Positions 34,250 through 44,997 of a DNA stretch of 64,000 nucleotides are shown piece after piece (the first letter of the stretch is position 1; every line of letters starts with the position of its first letter). The DNA is from Salinibacter pepae (GTDB lineage: Bacteria; Bacteroidota; Rhodothermia; Rhodothermales; Salinibacteraceae): positions 3,004,501-3,068,500 of the forward strand of contig NZ_CAMTTE010000001.1 of assembly GCF_947077775.1 (NCBI RefSeq), in the 5' to 3' direction. Below the pieces are notes generated by a model. That model ran no database searches. It had not been told where the DNA came from and saw nothing but the letters and a program-made list of their open reading frames with translations. The translations under genes were made by a program, and so were the position numbers.

Positions 34250-34558
34250 TTACGTCTTCCCCTGAAGCTTCTCCTCAAGCTTCGACGGTGTCTTGCGCCG
34301 CATCTCTTCGACGAAAGCTTTGCCCTCACGAATCGACTGGTCAATCTCTTCGCGGTGGGCGAAGTAGTAGGCAAGGGCCGCGTAGATATCCGCCAGTTCC
34401 AGGTCGCACTCGGACGCGATTTCGTCGGCGTCCCAGCCGAGCCGATCGTGCCAAATGGTGATGTTCTGAACCGTAATCCGATGGCCCGCAATCCGCGGCT
34501 TCCCGCCACAGATGTCAGGCGTTCGGACGATCCGTTGGTCGAGAGACTTGTCGGCCAT
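34250..34558 (-). CDS. DUF433 antitoxin-like protein
   Basis: The 102-residue protein contains the DUF433 core: IVRTPDICGGKPRIAGHRITV, IWHDRLGWDADEIASECD and LELADIYAALAYYFAHREEID. DUF433 proteins are small DNA-binding antitoxins (VapB-like, HTH) usually followed by a PIN-like DUF5615 toxin gene. Here only a short tail remains in the expected toxin position. ATG 34558 begins the conserved part. The base composition is nearer average than that of the neighbouring 34.6-35.4 kb region. It reads in the opposite direction to the broken integrase. Confidence 0.85.
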   Translation of the reverse strand: MADKSLDQRIVRTPDICGGKPRIAGHRITVQNITIWHDRLGWDADEIASECDLELADIYAALAYYFAHREEIDQSIREGKAFVEEMRRKTPSKLEEKLQGKT

Positions 34559-34764
34559 GTGAGTGTACTGGTTCTGCTCGGGACGGATGTTATATGAGCT
34601 GAGACGAACAAAAACAGTTGCACAACGCCGCATGACGGTAGAATTCAACTGCGACGGGCTGGGTTAACTTACGAATGAAGCGAGAGAGGCACTACAGGTT
34701 GCGTTTGGCACTTGCCCGTCGTCAGTTGCAATGACGGGTTATGCGTAGCAGTGGTAAGGAACAG

Positions 34765-35220
34765 CTAAACCTCATCCTTCCTGAGTTCATCCTTACAGAC
34801 TTGGACTAAATTTTCGTACCGGTCTTCAAGTTCTTCTACGGATTCCTCCTTTTGCTACACCGATAAATACTCTTTTCCCTCATGAAGTCTAAAGCCCGCT
34901 GTATTCCGAAAGTCGCGGATTGCTTGAAGGATTCTAGGATACTTTCTCAAGCGGTATTTCAAGTCACGAATCTCCTCAAGAGCCTCCCAGAGATTTTTAG
35001 AGTCAGCGTCGACTGACTGATACCCTGCAAGATATTCCGTCAAATAACCGGCGTTGTACTCCAGATCTCGAATATCTTCTTGCTTCTGTCGCCATAATTG
35101 CTGTTTCCTCTCACGCTTGCGAGATAGGCGATTTTCTAGAAGTCGAGATGCCAGATTGAAAAGGCCCGAGACTGCAGCAGCTACTACACTGGATGTAACA
35201 ACTATGGACCACCAATTCAC
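34765..35220 (-). pseudogene. membrane-anchored coiled-coil protein interrupted by amber codon
   Basis: GTG 35220 begins a frame with an N-terminal membrane helix (WWSIVVTSSVVAAAVSGLFNL), then a charged helical region (NRLSRKRERKQQLWRQKQED, YPRILQAIRDFRN). At 34855-34857 a TAG stops it after 121 residues. In the same frame, 29 further codons continue as strongly coding-like, charged coiled coil (QKEESVEELEDRYENL) and end at a second TAG (34765-34767). The simplest reading is a nonsense mutation in a gene of about 151 codons; a second reading is that the 121-residue protein is real and the tail is chance. The region is clearly lower in GC than the rest of the window, which suggests recent transfer. 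No family is recognised. Confidence 0.55.
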
Positions 35221-35324
35221 TGGCTCATGCTAGCTATGCAAATGGACTCCCGCATCGCAAGCTCGGGGACACCAACCGCTTGCCCAAGACGCGCTGTGCA
35301 TATGCCAACCCGGTGAGGCGCGCG

Positions 35325-35350
35325 GAATATATCAAACCCTTGATATATTC
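35325..35350. repeat. perfect 11-bp inverted repeat with ACCC spacer, upstream of broken integrase
   Basis: GAATATATCAA (35325-35335) and its exact reverse complement TTGATATATTC (35340-35350) are separated by four bases. The element sits about 60 bases before the integrase start, between it and the divergent small gene. It could be an operator or the site of a divergent promoter. The A/T-rich arms stand out from the surrounding GC. Confidence 0.75.
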
Positions 35351-35408
35351 AATACTGGCGACCTTATTTTCAAGCCACAGGCTCCGCGTCCCCCTCCCTC
35401 TTCGTGCC

Positions 35409-36447
35409 ATGCCCGGCTCCAAGGACCAATCCCCCAAGCTCCTCGATCAGGTGCGGCGGGTCTGCCAGCGCCGCCAGTACAGCGACCACACCGAGAAGGT
35501 GTACGTGCGGTGGGTGACCCGCTGCGTCCGGGTCCACGACACCACCCACCCCGGCGCCTCGACGAGGACGACATTCGCGCGTTCCTGAACCACCTGGCGT
35601 CGGACCGCAACGTGGCCGCGTCTACCCAGAACCAGGCCCTCAACGCCCTGCCCGAACGGACGTGAGGGAGGAAGTGGTTGTAGACCGCGCCCTCGTCTTC
35701 CTCTACGAACAGGTGCTGGGCGAGGACCTTGACGACATCGGCCCGCTCGACCGCGCCGACCGCCCCAAACGCCTCCCCACGGTCCTTTCTCGCGGCGAGG
35801 TGCAGCGGCTCTTTGCGGCCCTCTCCGCCGGCCCGAATCGCCTGGTTGCCCCTCTGCTGTACGGAAGCGGACTCCGCCTCTCGGAGGCCCTGCGCCTCCG
35901 GGTCAAAGAGCTCGACTTCCACCACGGGCGCCCACACGTGCGGGACGGCAAGGGCGGCACGGACCGAACGACCGTGCTCCCCGATCGCCTTCACGATCCC
36001 CTCCGGCGCCACCTGAAACCGGTGAAGGCCCAGCACGAGACGGACTGTGCCGACGGGGTGGGCGGCGTCTACCTGCCGGACGCCCTCGCGGAAAAATCCC
36101 CGAACGCCGCTACCGAGTGGCGGTGGCAGTACGTGTTTCCCTCTACGACGCTCTCGGAAGACCCACGCAGCGGGGCCGTCCGCCGCCACCACCGTTCGGA
36201 CTCCGCCGTGCAGCGGGCCGTCAAGAAGGCCGCCGACGCGACCGAGATCGAGACGCGCGCCACCTGTCACACGCTACGCCATTCATTTGCAACCCATTTG
36301 TTGCAGGACGGCACCGACGTGCGCACCATTCAGAAGCTGCTGGGCCACGAGCAACTGCGCACCACCATGCAGTACGTCCACGTTCTGGAGCAGAGCGGCG
36401 CGGCCGTGACGAGCCCGCTCGACACCCTGCCCGTGGACCCGGGATAG
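35409..36447 (+). pseudogene. integron-type integrase (IntI-like tyrosine recombinase), broken twice
   Basis: The first piece (from ATG 35409) matches the N-terminus of integron integrases (LLDQVRRVCQRRQYSDHTEK, then [17 protein letters not shown]). After that a C is missing near 35549-35552 and the reading continues one frame over ([20 protein letters not shown]). A 44-base insert (35648-35691) then breaks it again; the insert lies between direct copies of CGCCCT, and its removal restores the family reading [11 protein letters not shown]. The last piece contains the recombinase box residues: Arg in [22 protein letters not shown] (His-x-x-Arg), [11 protein letters not shown] (His) and YVHV (Tyr), plus the IntI-specific insert ([16 protein letters not shown]...[13 protein letters not shown]). 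It is therefore an integron integrase, not a phage or Xer type, and looks inactive. Confidence 0.82.
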
Positions 36448-36549
36448 CGCTCTCCCGCCGTCCCGACGCGGGCTCACCCCCCTGCGTCCGGGGCATCTGC
36501 ACGGACGTCGGCCGGGGACATGCCTTCGATGCGGCGGGGGGCGGCATGC

Positions 36550-36572
36550 CGGGCCCGGGAGGGGCGGGCCCG
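36550..36572. terminator. strong hairpin between convergent integrase remnant and ligA
   Basis: CGGGCCCG is repeated as itself (self-complementary) at 36550-36557 and 36565-36572 around a GGAGGGG spacer. The fold would be stable and lies between two genes that converge. No T-run follows, so factor-independent termination is uncertain. Confidence 0.4.
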
Positions 36573-36679
36573 AGTCGTTCGGGGCCTCCTCGTGTGCGGG
36601 GCCTTCCGACCGATCCCGTAGGGGGGTGCCCGGAGCATTCCCTCCAGTGCGGGGCGGGACCCCCCGGTTTGGGGGACGG

Positions 36680-39209
<2,530 letters not shown>

Positions 39210-39851
39210 ATGCGTTTTGTTGTGTGCGCGTTGGTTCTCATGGGGCTGCTCGGGGGGGCCACTGCGGGTCAGGCCCAGGACACCCGTCAGTACGGGTTCA
39301 CGATCGGTGTCAACCGTGTGACGCTGCAGTCCCCAGTCTCCGACCTGGGCAGCTACTTCGCCGCGGTCGGCGGGGGCGTGGTGCGCCAGCCCGTGTACGG
39401 CCCCGTCTCGGCACAGGCCGAACTTCTGATTAGCCAGAAGGGCACCCGGGTCGATCGTGAGGAGGGCGGGGCCATCGACTACGGCGCCGGGTACCTCAAA
39501 CTGCCCCTTCTCCTGCACCTGGAGGCGCCGTCCGTCCAGTCGGTCGTGGTGCATGGGGAGGCCGGTGGGTTCGGGGCCGTCAAGCTCTTTGAGCGGCAGA
39601 CGCCGGGGGGCGACGTGAACCTGCCCTTCGACACGGGCCGGTCGTTCTACCGCCGCCTCGACGCCGGGGCCGTGGCGGGCGTGGGGGCGGCTTTCCCGAT
39701 TGGGGGGCAGCGGCTCAACCTGACCGTACGCCGGGTGTGGGGGCTGCGGGACGCGGCGCGCGACGTGACGGACCAGCCGTTTCCCGACGCGTCCTTTCCC
39801 GCGGAGGGGAAGACGCGGGCGTGGTCGCTGATGCTGCGCCTCGGCCTCTAG
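39210..39851 (+). CDS. small outer membrane barrel protein (PorT-like)
   Basis: The 213-residue protein has a signal peptide (FVVCALVLMGLLGGATAGQAQ) followed by alternating beta-strand segments typical of an 8- or 10-strand barrel (YGFTIGVNRVTLQS, VSAQAELLISQKG, YLKLPLLLHLEA, RAWSLMLRLGL). The strand ending YLKLPLLL is common in the PorT/outer membrane protein beta-barrel family of Bacteroidota. No periplasmic domain is present. Function is unknown. The ATG at 39210 fits the signal peptide; the longer frame upstream does not. Confidence 0.75.
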   Translation: MRFVVCALVLMGLLGGATAGQAQDTRQYGFTIGVNRVTLQSPVSDLGSYFAAVGGGVVRQPVYGPVSAQAELLISQKGTRVDREEGGAIDYGAGYLKLPLLLHLEAPSVQSVVVHGEAGGFGAVKLFERQTPGGDVNLPFDTGRSFYRRLDAGAVAGVGAAFPIGGQRLNLTVRRVWGLRDAARDVTDQPFPDASFPAEGKTRAWSLMLRLGL

Positions 39852-40122
39852 TGCAGGTGGGGCCTCGCAGAGACGCGCCGCTGGGGGAGCGCTTCGAGCG
39901 GCCTCAATAACAGAAGTGTTGGCCGGTTCGGGCCCCAATCGGGCCTCAACCGCTGCTAGGAGTGGCGTTTCGGGCGAGCGGGTCGTTTGCAAAACGGCAG
40001 TTGGCCTCTTTTCTTGAATCAGTCTCCCCACAGCTCCCCGTTGTCCCGCGGTGGCATGCGCCGAAGGCGTTGCCCCGCCGTGCGGTTGATGTTTGTTTTT
40101 TTGACGACGACCTCCCGGGCAC

Positions 40123-43100
40123 ATGTACCTCAGCAAACTCGAACTGCAGGGCTTCAAAAGCTTTGCGGATGAGACCACGCTTACGTTCGACCCCGGCGTG
40201 ACCACCATCGTCGGGCCGAACGGGTGCGGCAAGTCGAACATCGTCGACGCCATCCGCTGGGTCATCGGCGAGCAGCGCCCCACCGTGCTCCGGTCGGAGA
40301 AGATGGAAAACCTCATCTTTAACGGCACGGCCGACCGGCGCCCGCTCGGCATGGCGGAGGTGGAGCTGACGATCGAAAACACCGACGGGGTGCTGCCCAC
40401 GGAGTACGCCGAGGTCACGATCGGCCGCCGTCTCTTCCGCGACGGCACGTCCGAGTACCTGATGAACGGGACCACGTGCCGCCTCAAGGACATCACCGAC
40501 CTGTTCATGGACACCGGAATGGCGGCGGACGCCTACTCGGTGATCGAGCTGAAGATGGTCGACGAACTGGTGTCCGGCTCCACCGAGGACCGCCGGCGCA
40601 TGTTCGAGGAGGCGGCCGGCATCACACGCTACAAGATGCGCCGGCGCCAGGCCCTCCGCAAGCTCGAGGGCACGCAGTCGGACCTGGAGCGCATCCGCGA
40701 CCTGACCGACGAGGTGAGCACACAGGTGGAGCGCCTGGAGCGGCAGGCCGAGACGGCGCAGCGGCACCAGGAGGCGGAGGCGGAGCTGCGGCGCCTGGAG
40801 CTGCTGCTCGCGCAGGTGGAGTTCAACCGGCTCACGGAGCGCCGGGACGCGCTCCAGCGGAAGGAGACGGAGCACGCCGAGCGGGCCGCGGCGCGGGCCG
40901 AGGACGAGGAGGCGACCGAGGCCCGCCTTCAGGAGCTGCGGGAGACGCTCGCGACTCGGGAGGCCACCCTCCAGGAGCGTCGGGAGGCGCTCCAGGAGCA
41001 CCGGGCGCGCGTCCGCGAGGTGGAGGCGGAGCAGCGGCTGCAGCGGGAGCGTCTCACCCGGGCCCGCAGCGACCGCGACGAGGCGCAACAGGCCCAGGAG
41101 GAGGCCCGCGAGCGGCGTAGGGCTCTGACCGACGAGGTGGAGCGCCTGGAGAGCGCCCTGGAGCAGGCCCGTCCCGCCCTCGACGACGCCGAGGCCGCCC
41201 TGGGCGATGCCCGCGAGGAGCGGGACGCGGCGAAGGCGGCCGCAACCGACCGCCGTGAAGACGTTCGGGAGCGCCGCGAGGCCGCCGAGGCGGCGGAGGC
41301 CGAGCACGCCGAGCAGCGCCGGGCGCTCGACCAGCGCACAAACCGGCAGGAGCTTCTGGAGGACGAGCGAACGCGTGCCCGCACCCAGTACGACGACCTG
41401 GCGGAGACCATCGACGGGCTTGACGCGCGCCTCGAGGAGGCGGAGGCGAACCGCGCCGCCGCCCAGGAGGCGCTCGACGAGGCCCGCTCGGCCCGAGCGG
41501 AGGCCGCCACGGAGCGGGACGAGCGGCGGGCCGCCCTGGAAGCGGCGCAGGACGAGCTTCGGGAGCTGAAACGCCGCCGGGACGCCGCCGAGGCGGAGGT
41601 CGAACTCCTCGAGGGCCTCGTCGGCAGCTACGACGAGGTTTCGGACGCCGTGCAGTTCCTGGCCGCCGAGGCGCTGTTCGACGACCTCTACACCGTGGCC
41701 GACGTGCTCGGGTGCGACGACGACGTCCGCGTGGCGCTCGACGCGGCCCTGGGCGCCCTCGCGTCCTGCGTGGTTGTGCCCACCGTGGAGGAGGCGCGGG
41801 CCGCCGTGGCCCGGCTGCGGGAGGCCGAGAAGGGGCAGACCTCGTTCCTCGTGCTCGACCGCCTTCCCGACGCGCCGCCGTCCCCGTCGGCGCCCGAGGG
41901 CGCGGTGCCCCTCCGAGATGCCGTGCGCACGACGGGCCCGGCGTACGCGCCGTTGGCCGACATGCTGCTGCGTGATTGCTTCCTCGTCGACACCCTCGAC
42001 GAGGCGGAGGCCCTCGCCGAACAGACGCAGGACGCGGCCCGGTCGGTGCGGGTGTTTGCCCGCACGGGCGAGTGGGTCGACTCGACCGGTGTCCTTCGCG
42101 GGGGGAGCCGGCAGGAGGACGTGTCGCCGGCCGCGAGTCGCCTTGGGCGCCGCGAGCAGTTGGCCCGCGCCCGCGAGCAACTGGGCGACCTGCAAGCGGC
42201 CTGCGAGGAGCAGGACGAAGACGTGGCGGAGGCGGAGGCCGCCCTCAACGAGATCGACCTCGCGGGCCACGAGTCTGCGGTGCAGGAGGCCGAGGCGACC
42301 CTCGCCGACGCCGAGCAGCGCCTGGAGCGGCTCCGCTACGAGCGAACGTCGACCGAGGAGCGGCGCGCCGAGCTGCAGGAGCGCCTCGACGAGATTGAAG
42401 AGGAGCTCACCGAGCACGAGGACCGCGTCCACGAGCTGCGGGAGGCGGTGGAGGCTGCCGAGGAAGAGATGCAGCGCCGGCGCCAGGAGCGCGCGGAGGG
42501 GGAGGAGGCCCTCGCCGAGGCGGAGGAGCGCGAGCGGGCGGCCGTCGACGCCTTCAGCGAGGCACAGGTGGCGGCCGTGGAGGCCCGGAACCGGGTGGAC
42601 AACCTGGAGCAGGACCTGGAACGGACCCGCGACCAGATCGACGAGATCGACCGACAGACCGGCGAGCGCACGGCCGCCCTTGAGGATCTAGAGGCCACCA
42701 TCGAGGCGGCCCTCGACGAGCAGGCGGCCCTGGACGAACAGATCGAGGCCCTCCGCGAGGAGCGCGAGGACCGGGACGAGTCCGTGGAGGCGGCCGAAGC
42801 GGCCCTCCAGGAGACGAAGGCAGAGATCGAGGACGTGGAGTCTCGCCTTCGGTCGATCCGGCAGGAGCGCGAGACGGCCCTGGAGCAGAAAAACGAGGCG
42901 GCCGTGGCCCTGACGAAGGTGGAGACCCGCACCCAGGACCTGCTCGACAGCATGGCGGCGGACTTCGACCGGGACCTGGCGGACGACCCGGTGTCGGTGC
43001 CCGAGACGTTCGACGAGAGCGAGGCGCAGTCCGAGGTCAAGAGCCTGCGCGGCACGATCAACGCCCTGGGCGACGTGAATCCCCTCGCGCTTGAGGAGTA

Positions 43101-43683
43101 CGAGGAAGAAAAGGAGCGCCTCGACTTTCTGCGGGAGCAGAAGACGGACCTGGAGGAGGCGGAGGACACGCTCCTCGACACCATCCAGGAGATCAACACG
43201 AAGGCCTCGGAGCGCTTCATGGAGACCTTTGACGAGATCAAGGAGAGCTTCGGCACCATCTTTACCGAGCTGTTCGGGGAGGGGGCTTCCGCGGAGTTGC
43301 AGCTTGAGGACCCGGACGACCCCATCGACTCGGCGATCGAGATCGTGGCCAAGCCGCGGGGCAAGCGGCCCGTTACGCTCGACCAGCTGTCCAGCGGCGA
43401 GAAGGCCCTCACGGCCACCGCGCTGCTCTTCTCCATCTACCTGGTAAAGCCGAGTCCCTTCTGCGTCCTCGACGAGGTGGACGCGCCGCTCGACGACGCC
43501 AACGTGGAGCGGTTCATGAACCTCGTCCGTCGCTTCGAGGACGACACCCAGTTCGTGCTCGTGACCCACAACCAGCGCACGATGGACCTCTCGGACCGCA
43601 TGTACGGGGTGACGATGGAGGAGCAGGGCGTGTCGACGCTCGTGGGGGTGGAGTTCGACGAGGCCGCGGAGCTGACCGGGTAG
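40123..43683 (+). CDS. smc: chromosome segregation protein SMC
   Basis: The 1186-residue ATPase organises and condenses the chromosome with ScpA and ScpB. The N-terminus carries LELQGFKSFADETTLTF and Walker A GPNGCGKSN. Two long coiled coils (about 170-510 and 680-1000) flank the hinge (about 520-660). The C-terminal ABC signature motif (LSSGEKALTATALLF) and Walker B (FCVLDEVDAPLDD) lie close to the end. The coiled-coil part is rich in Ala, Glu and Arg. The length is typical of bacterial SMC. The start at 40123 is the first codon of the conserved core. Confidence 0.97.
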   Translation: MYLSKLELQGFKSFADETTLTFDPGVTTIVGPNGCGKSNIVDAIRWVIGEQRPTVLRSEKMENLIFNGTADRRPLGMAEVELTIENTDGVLPTEYAEVTIGRRLFRDGTSEYLMNGTTCRLKDITDLFMDTGMAADAYSVIELKMVDELVSGSTEDRRRMFEEAAGITRYKMRRRQALRKLEGTQSDLERIRDLTDEVSTQVERLERQAETAQRHQEAEAELRRLELLLAQVEFNRLTERRDALQRKETEHAERAAARAEDEEATEARLQELRETLATREATLQERREALQEHRARVREVEAEQRLQRERLTRARSDRDEAQQAQEEARERRRALTDEVERLESALEQARPALDDAEAALGDAREERDAAKAAATDRREDVRERREAAEAAEAEHAEQRRALDQRTNRQELLEDERTRARTQYDDLAETIDGLDARLEEAEANRAAAQEALDEARSARAEAATERDERRAALEAAQDELRELKRRRDAAEAEVELLEGLVGSYDEVSDAVQFLAAEALFDDLYTVADVLGCDDDVRVALDAALGALASCVVVPTVEEARAAVARLREAEKGQTSFLVLDRLPDAPPSPSAPEGAVPLRDAVRTTGPAYAPLADMLLRDCFLVDTLDEAEALAEQTQDAARSVRVFARTGEWVDSTGVLRGGSRQEDVSPAASRLGRREQLARAREQLGDLQAACEEQDEDVAEAEAALNEIDLAGHESAVQEAEATLADAEQRLERLRYERTSTEERRAELQERLDEIEEELTEHEDRVHELREAVEAAEEEMQRRRQERAEGEEALAEAEERERAAVDAFSEAQVAAVEARNRVDNLEQDLERTRDQIDEIDRQTGERTAALEDLEATIEAALDEQAALDEQIEALREEREDRDESVEAAEAALQETKAEIEDVESRLRSIRQERETALEQKNEAAVALTKVETRTQDLLDSMAADFDRDLADDPVSVPETFDESEAQSEVKSLRGTINALGDVNPLALEEYEEEKERLDFLREQKTDLEEAEDTLLDTIQEINTKASERFMETFDEIKESFGTIFTELFGEGASAELQLEDPDDPIDSAIEIVAKPRGKRPVTLDQLSSGEKALTATALLFSIYLVKPSPFCVLDEVDAPLDDANVERFMNLVRRFEDDTQFVLVTHNQRTMDLSDRMYGVTMEEQGVSTLVGVEFDEAAELTG

Positions 43684-43737
43684 GGCGGGGACACTGGGGC
43701 GCGTCGTGCACGCTGGAATGCCACAGGCCCGAGTCGA

Positions 43738-44853
43738 ATGGATGCGTTGCTTACGGAGGCGCTGAATGTGTTGCGCCGCACCGGTCTCGACGCCCTGCTG
43801 ATCCTTGCGGGGGCCGCCGTGCTGGGGCTGCTCGTCTACGGCGCGGTGCACCGCGGCCTCCGGGCCCTCACGCGGGGGCTGGAGGGGGCGCTTCCCCTGC
43901 GCGGGGCGCTCCTCCGACGGACCCGCGGGCCGCTTCGCATGCTGGCGCCCGTGGCGTGCGTCTACCTGGCGCTTCCTGCCGTCCGCGCGTCCTTCTCCGA
44001 CACGGCCCAGGCGGTGCTCGACAACGGGCTGCAGGGCCTGTTCGTCGTGGGGGTGGCCTGGGCGTTAATCGCAGTGCTGTACGCCGTGGAGGAGGCGGTC
44101 TCGGAGCGGTACACAACGGACGTGCCGGACAACCTGGAGGCCCGCAAGATCATCACGCAGACGCGCATCCTCCGCCGGATCGCCGCGACGGCCATCGTGG
44201 CCATTGCGGGCGGCATCGTGCTCATGCAGTACGATCCCCTCCGGGAACTGGGCACTGGCATCCTGGCGTCGGCGGGCATCGTGGGCATCGTCGTCGGCGT
44301 TGCGGCCCAGCGCACGCTCGGCGACCTCATTGCCGGCATCCAGATTGCCCTCACCCAGCCCATCCGGGTCGAGGACGTGGTCATCGTGGAGGGCGAGTTT
44401 GGGTGGATCGAAGAAATCACGCTGACCTACGTCGTGGTGCGTGTGTGGGACCGGCGGCGCATTGTGCTGCCCATCACGCACTTTTTGGAGCAGCCCTTTC
44501 AGAATTGGACTCGCACCTCGGCGGACCTCATCGGGACGGTTTTTTTGTACCTCGACTACACGGTGCCGGTCGAGGAGCTGCGCGAGGAGCTCCAGCGCAT
44601 CGTGGAGGCGTCGACGCACTGGGACGGGGACGTGGTGGGGCTGCAGATGACCGACGCCTCCGAGCGCACCGTCACGCTGCGGGCCACCGCAAGCGCCAAG
44701 GACGCGTCCACGCTGTGGAGCCTGCGCTGCGAGATCCGCGAGCGGCTCGTGGCCTACATCCGCGAGCACCATCCCGACGCCCTGCCGGCGCTGCGCACGC
44801 GGCTCGATGGGCCGGGGGAGGGCGAACGCCCGGCCAGGGGCGGAGATGCATAG
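43738..44853 (+). CDS. MscS-type mechanosensitive channel
   Basis: The 371-residue protein has four to five transmembrane helices and the MscS pore helix (GILASAGIVGIVVGVAAQRTLGDLIAGIQIALTQPIRVEDVVIVEG) followed by a beta domain (WIEEITLTYVVVRVWDRRRIVLPITHFLEQPFQNWTR) and an alpha-beta C-terminus. Channels of this family open when the membrane is stretched and release solutes on sudden dilution, a useful function in a halophile. It lies 54 bases after smc on the same strand, probably by chance. Confidence 0.93.
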   Translation: MDALLTEALNVLRRTGLDALLILAGAAVLGLLVYGAVHRGLRALTRGLEGALPLRGALLRRTRGPLRMLAPVACVYLALPAVRASFSDTAQAVLDNGLQGLFVVGVAWALIAVLYAVEEAVSERYTTDVPDNLEARKIITQTRILRRIAATAIVAIAGGIVLMQYDPLRELGTGILASAGIVGIVVGVAAQRTLGDLIAGIQIALTQPIRVEDVVIVEGEFGWIEEITLTYVVVRVWDRRRIVLPITHFLEQPFQNWTRTSADLIGTVFLYLDYTVPVEELREELQRIVEASTHWDGDVVGLQMTDASERTVTLRATASAKDASTLWSLRCEIRERLVAYIREHHPDALPALRTRLDGPGEGERPARGGDA

Positions 44854-44862
44854 GTTGGCCTC

Positions 44863-44890
44863 ATCAAAACGGGCCGATCAAAACGGGCCG
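44863..44890. repeat. perfect 14-bp tandem duplication
   Basis: ATCAAAACGGGCCG occurs twice without gap (44863-44876, 44877-44890) just after the mscS-type gene, in the gap before the convergent chemoreceptor gene. Confidence 0.9.
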
Positions 44891-44997
44891 ACGATTCGGG
44901 GGCGTGCTCCACTTCGTCGCCCGAAGCCTGATTTGCTCCGCTGGCGCCGCACGGGGATGCCCTTGCCCGCGGCCCGATTGGGCCCGCTGATCCCCCC

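Noticed and set aside
34600-35400. Clean attC/attI core sites (GTTRRRY / RYYYAAC)
   Set aside because: I scanned by eye and found only near matches (for example GTTAACC and GTTATGC). A covariance search would be needed.
35234-35437. A 67-codon minus-strand frame across the 11-bp inverted repeat
   Set aside because: It has no domain, spans the integrase promoter region and covers the 5' end of the integrase; most likely chance.
39946-42432. An 828-codon minus-strand frame opposite smc
   Set aside because: It is antisense to the SMC coiled coil; the Leu/Arg-rich reading reflects the Glu/Ala codons of SMC.
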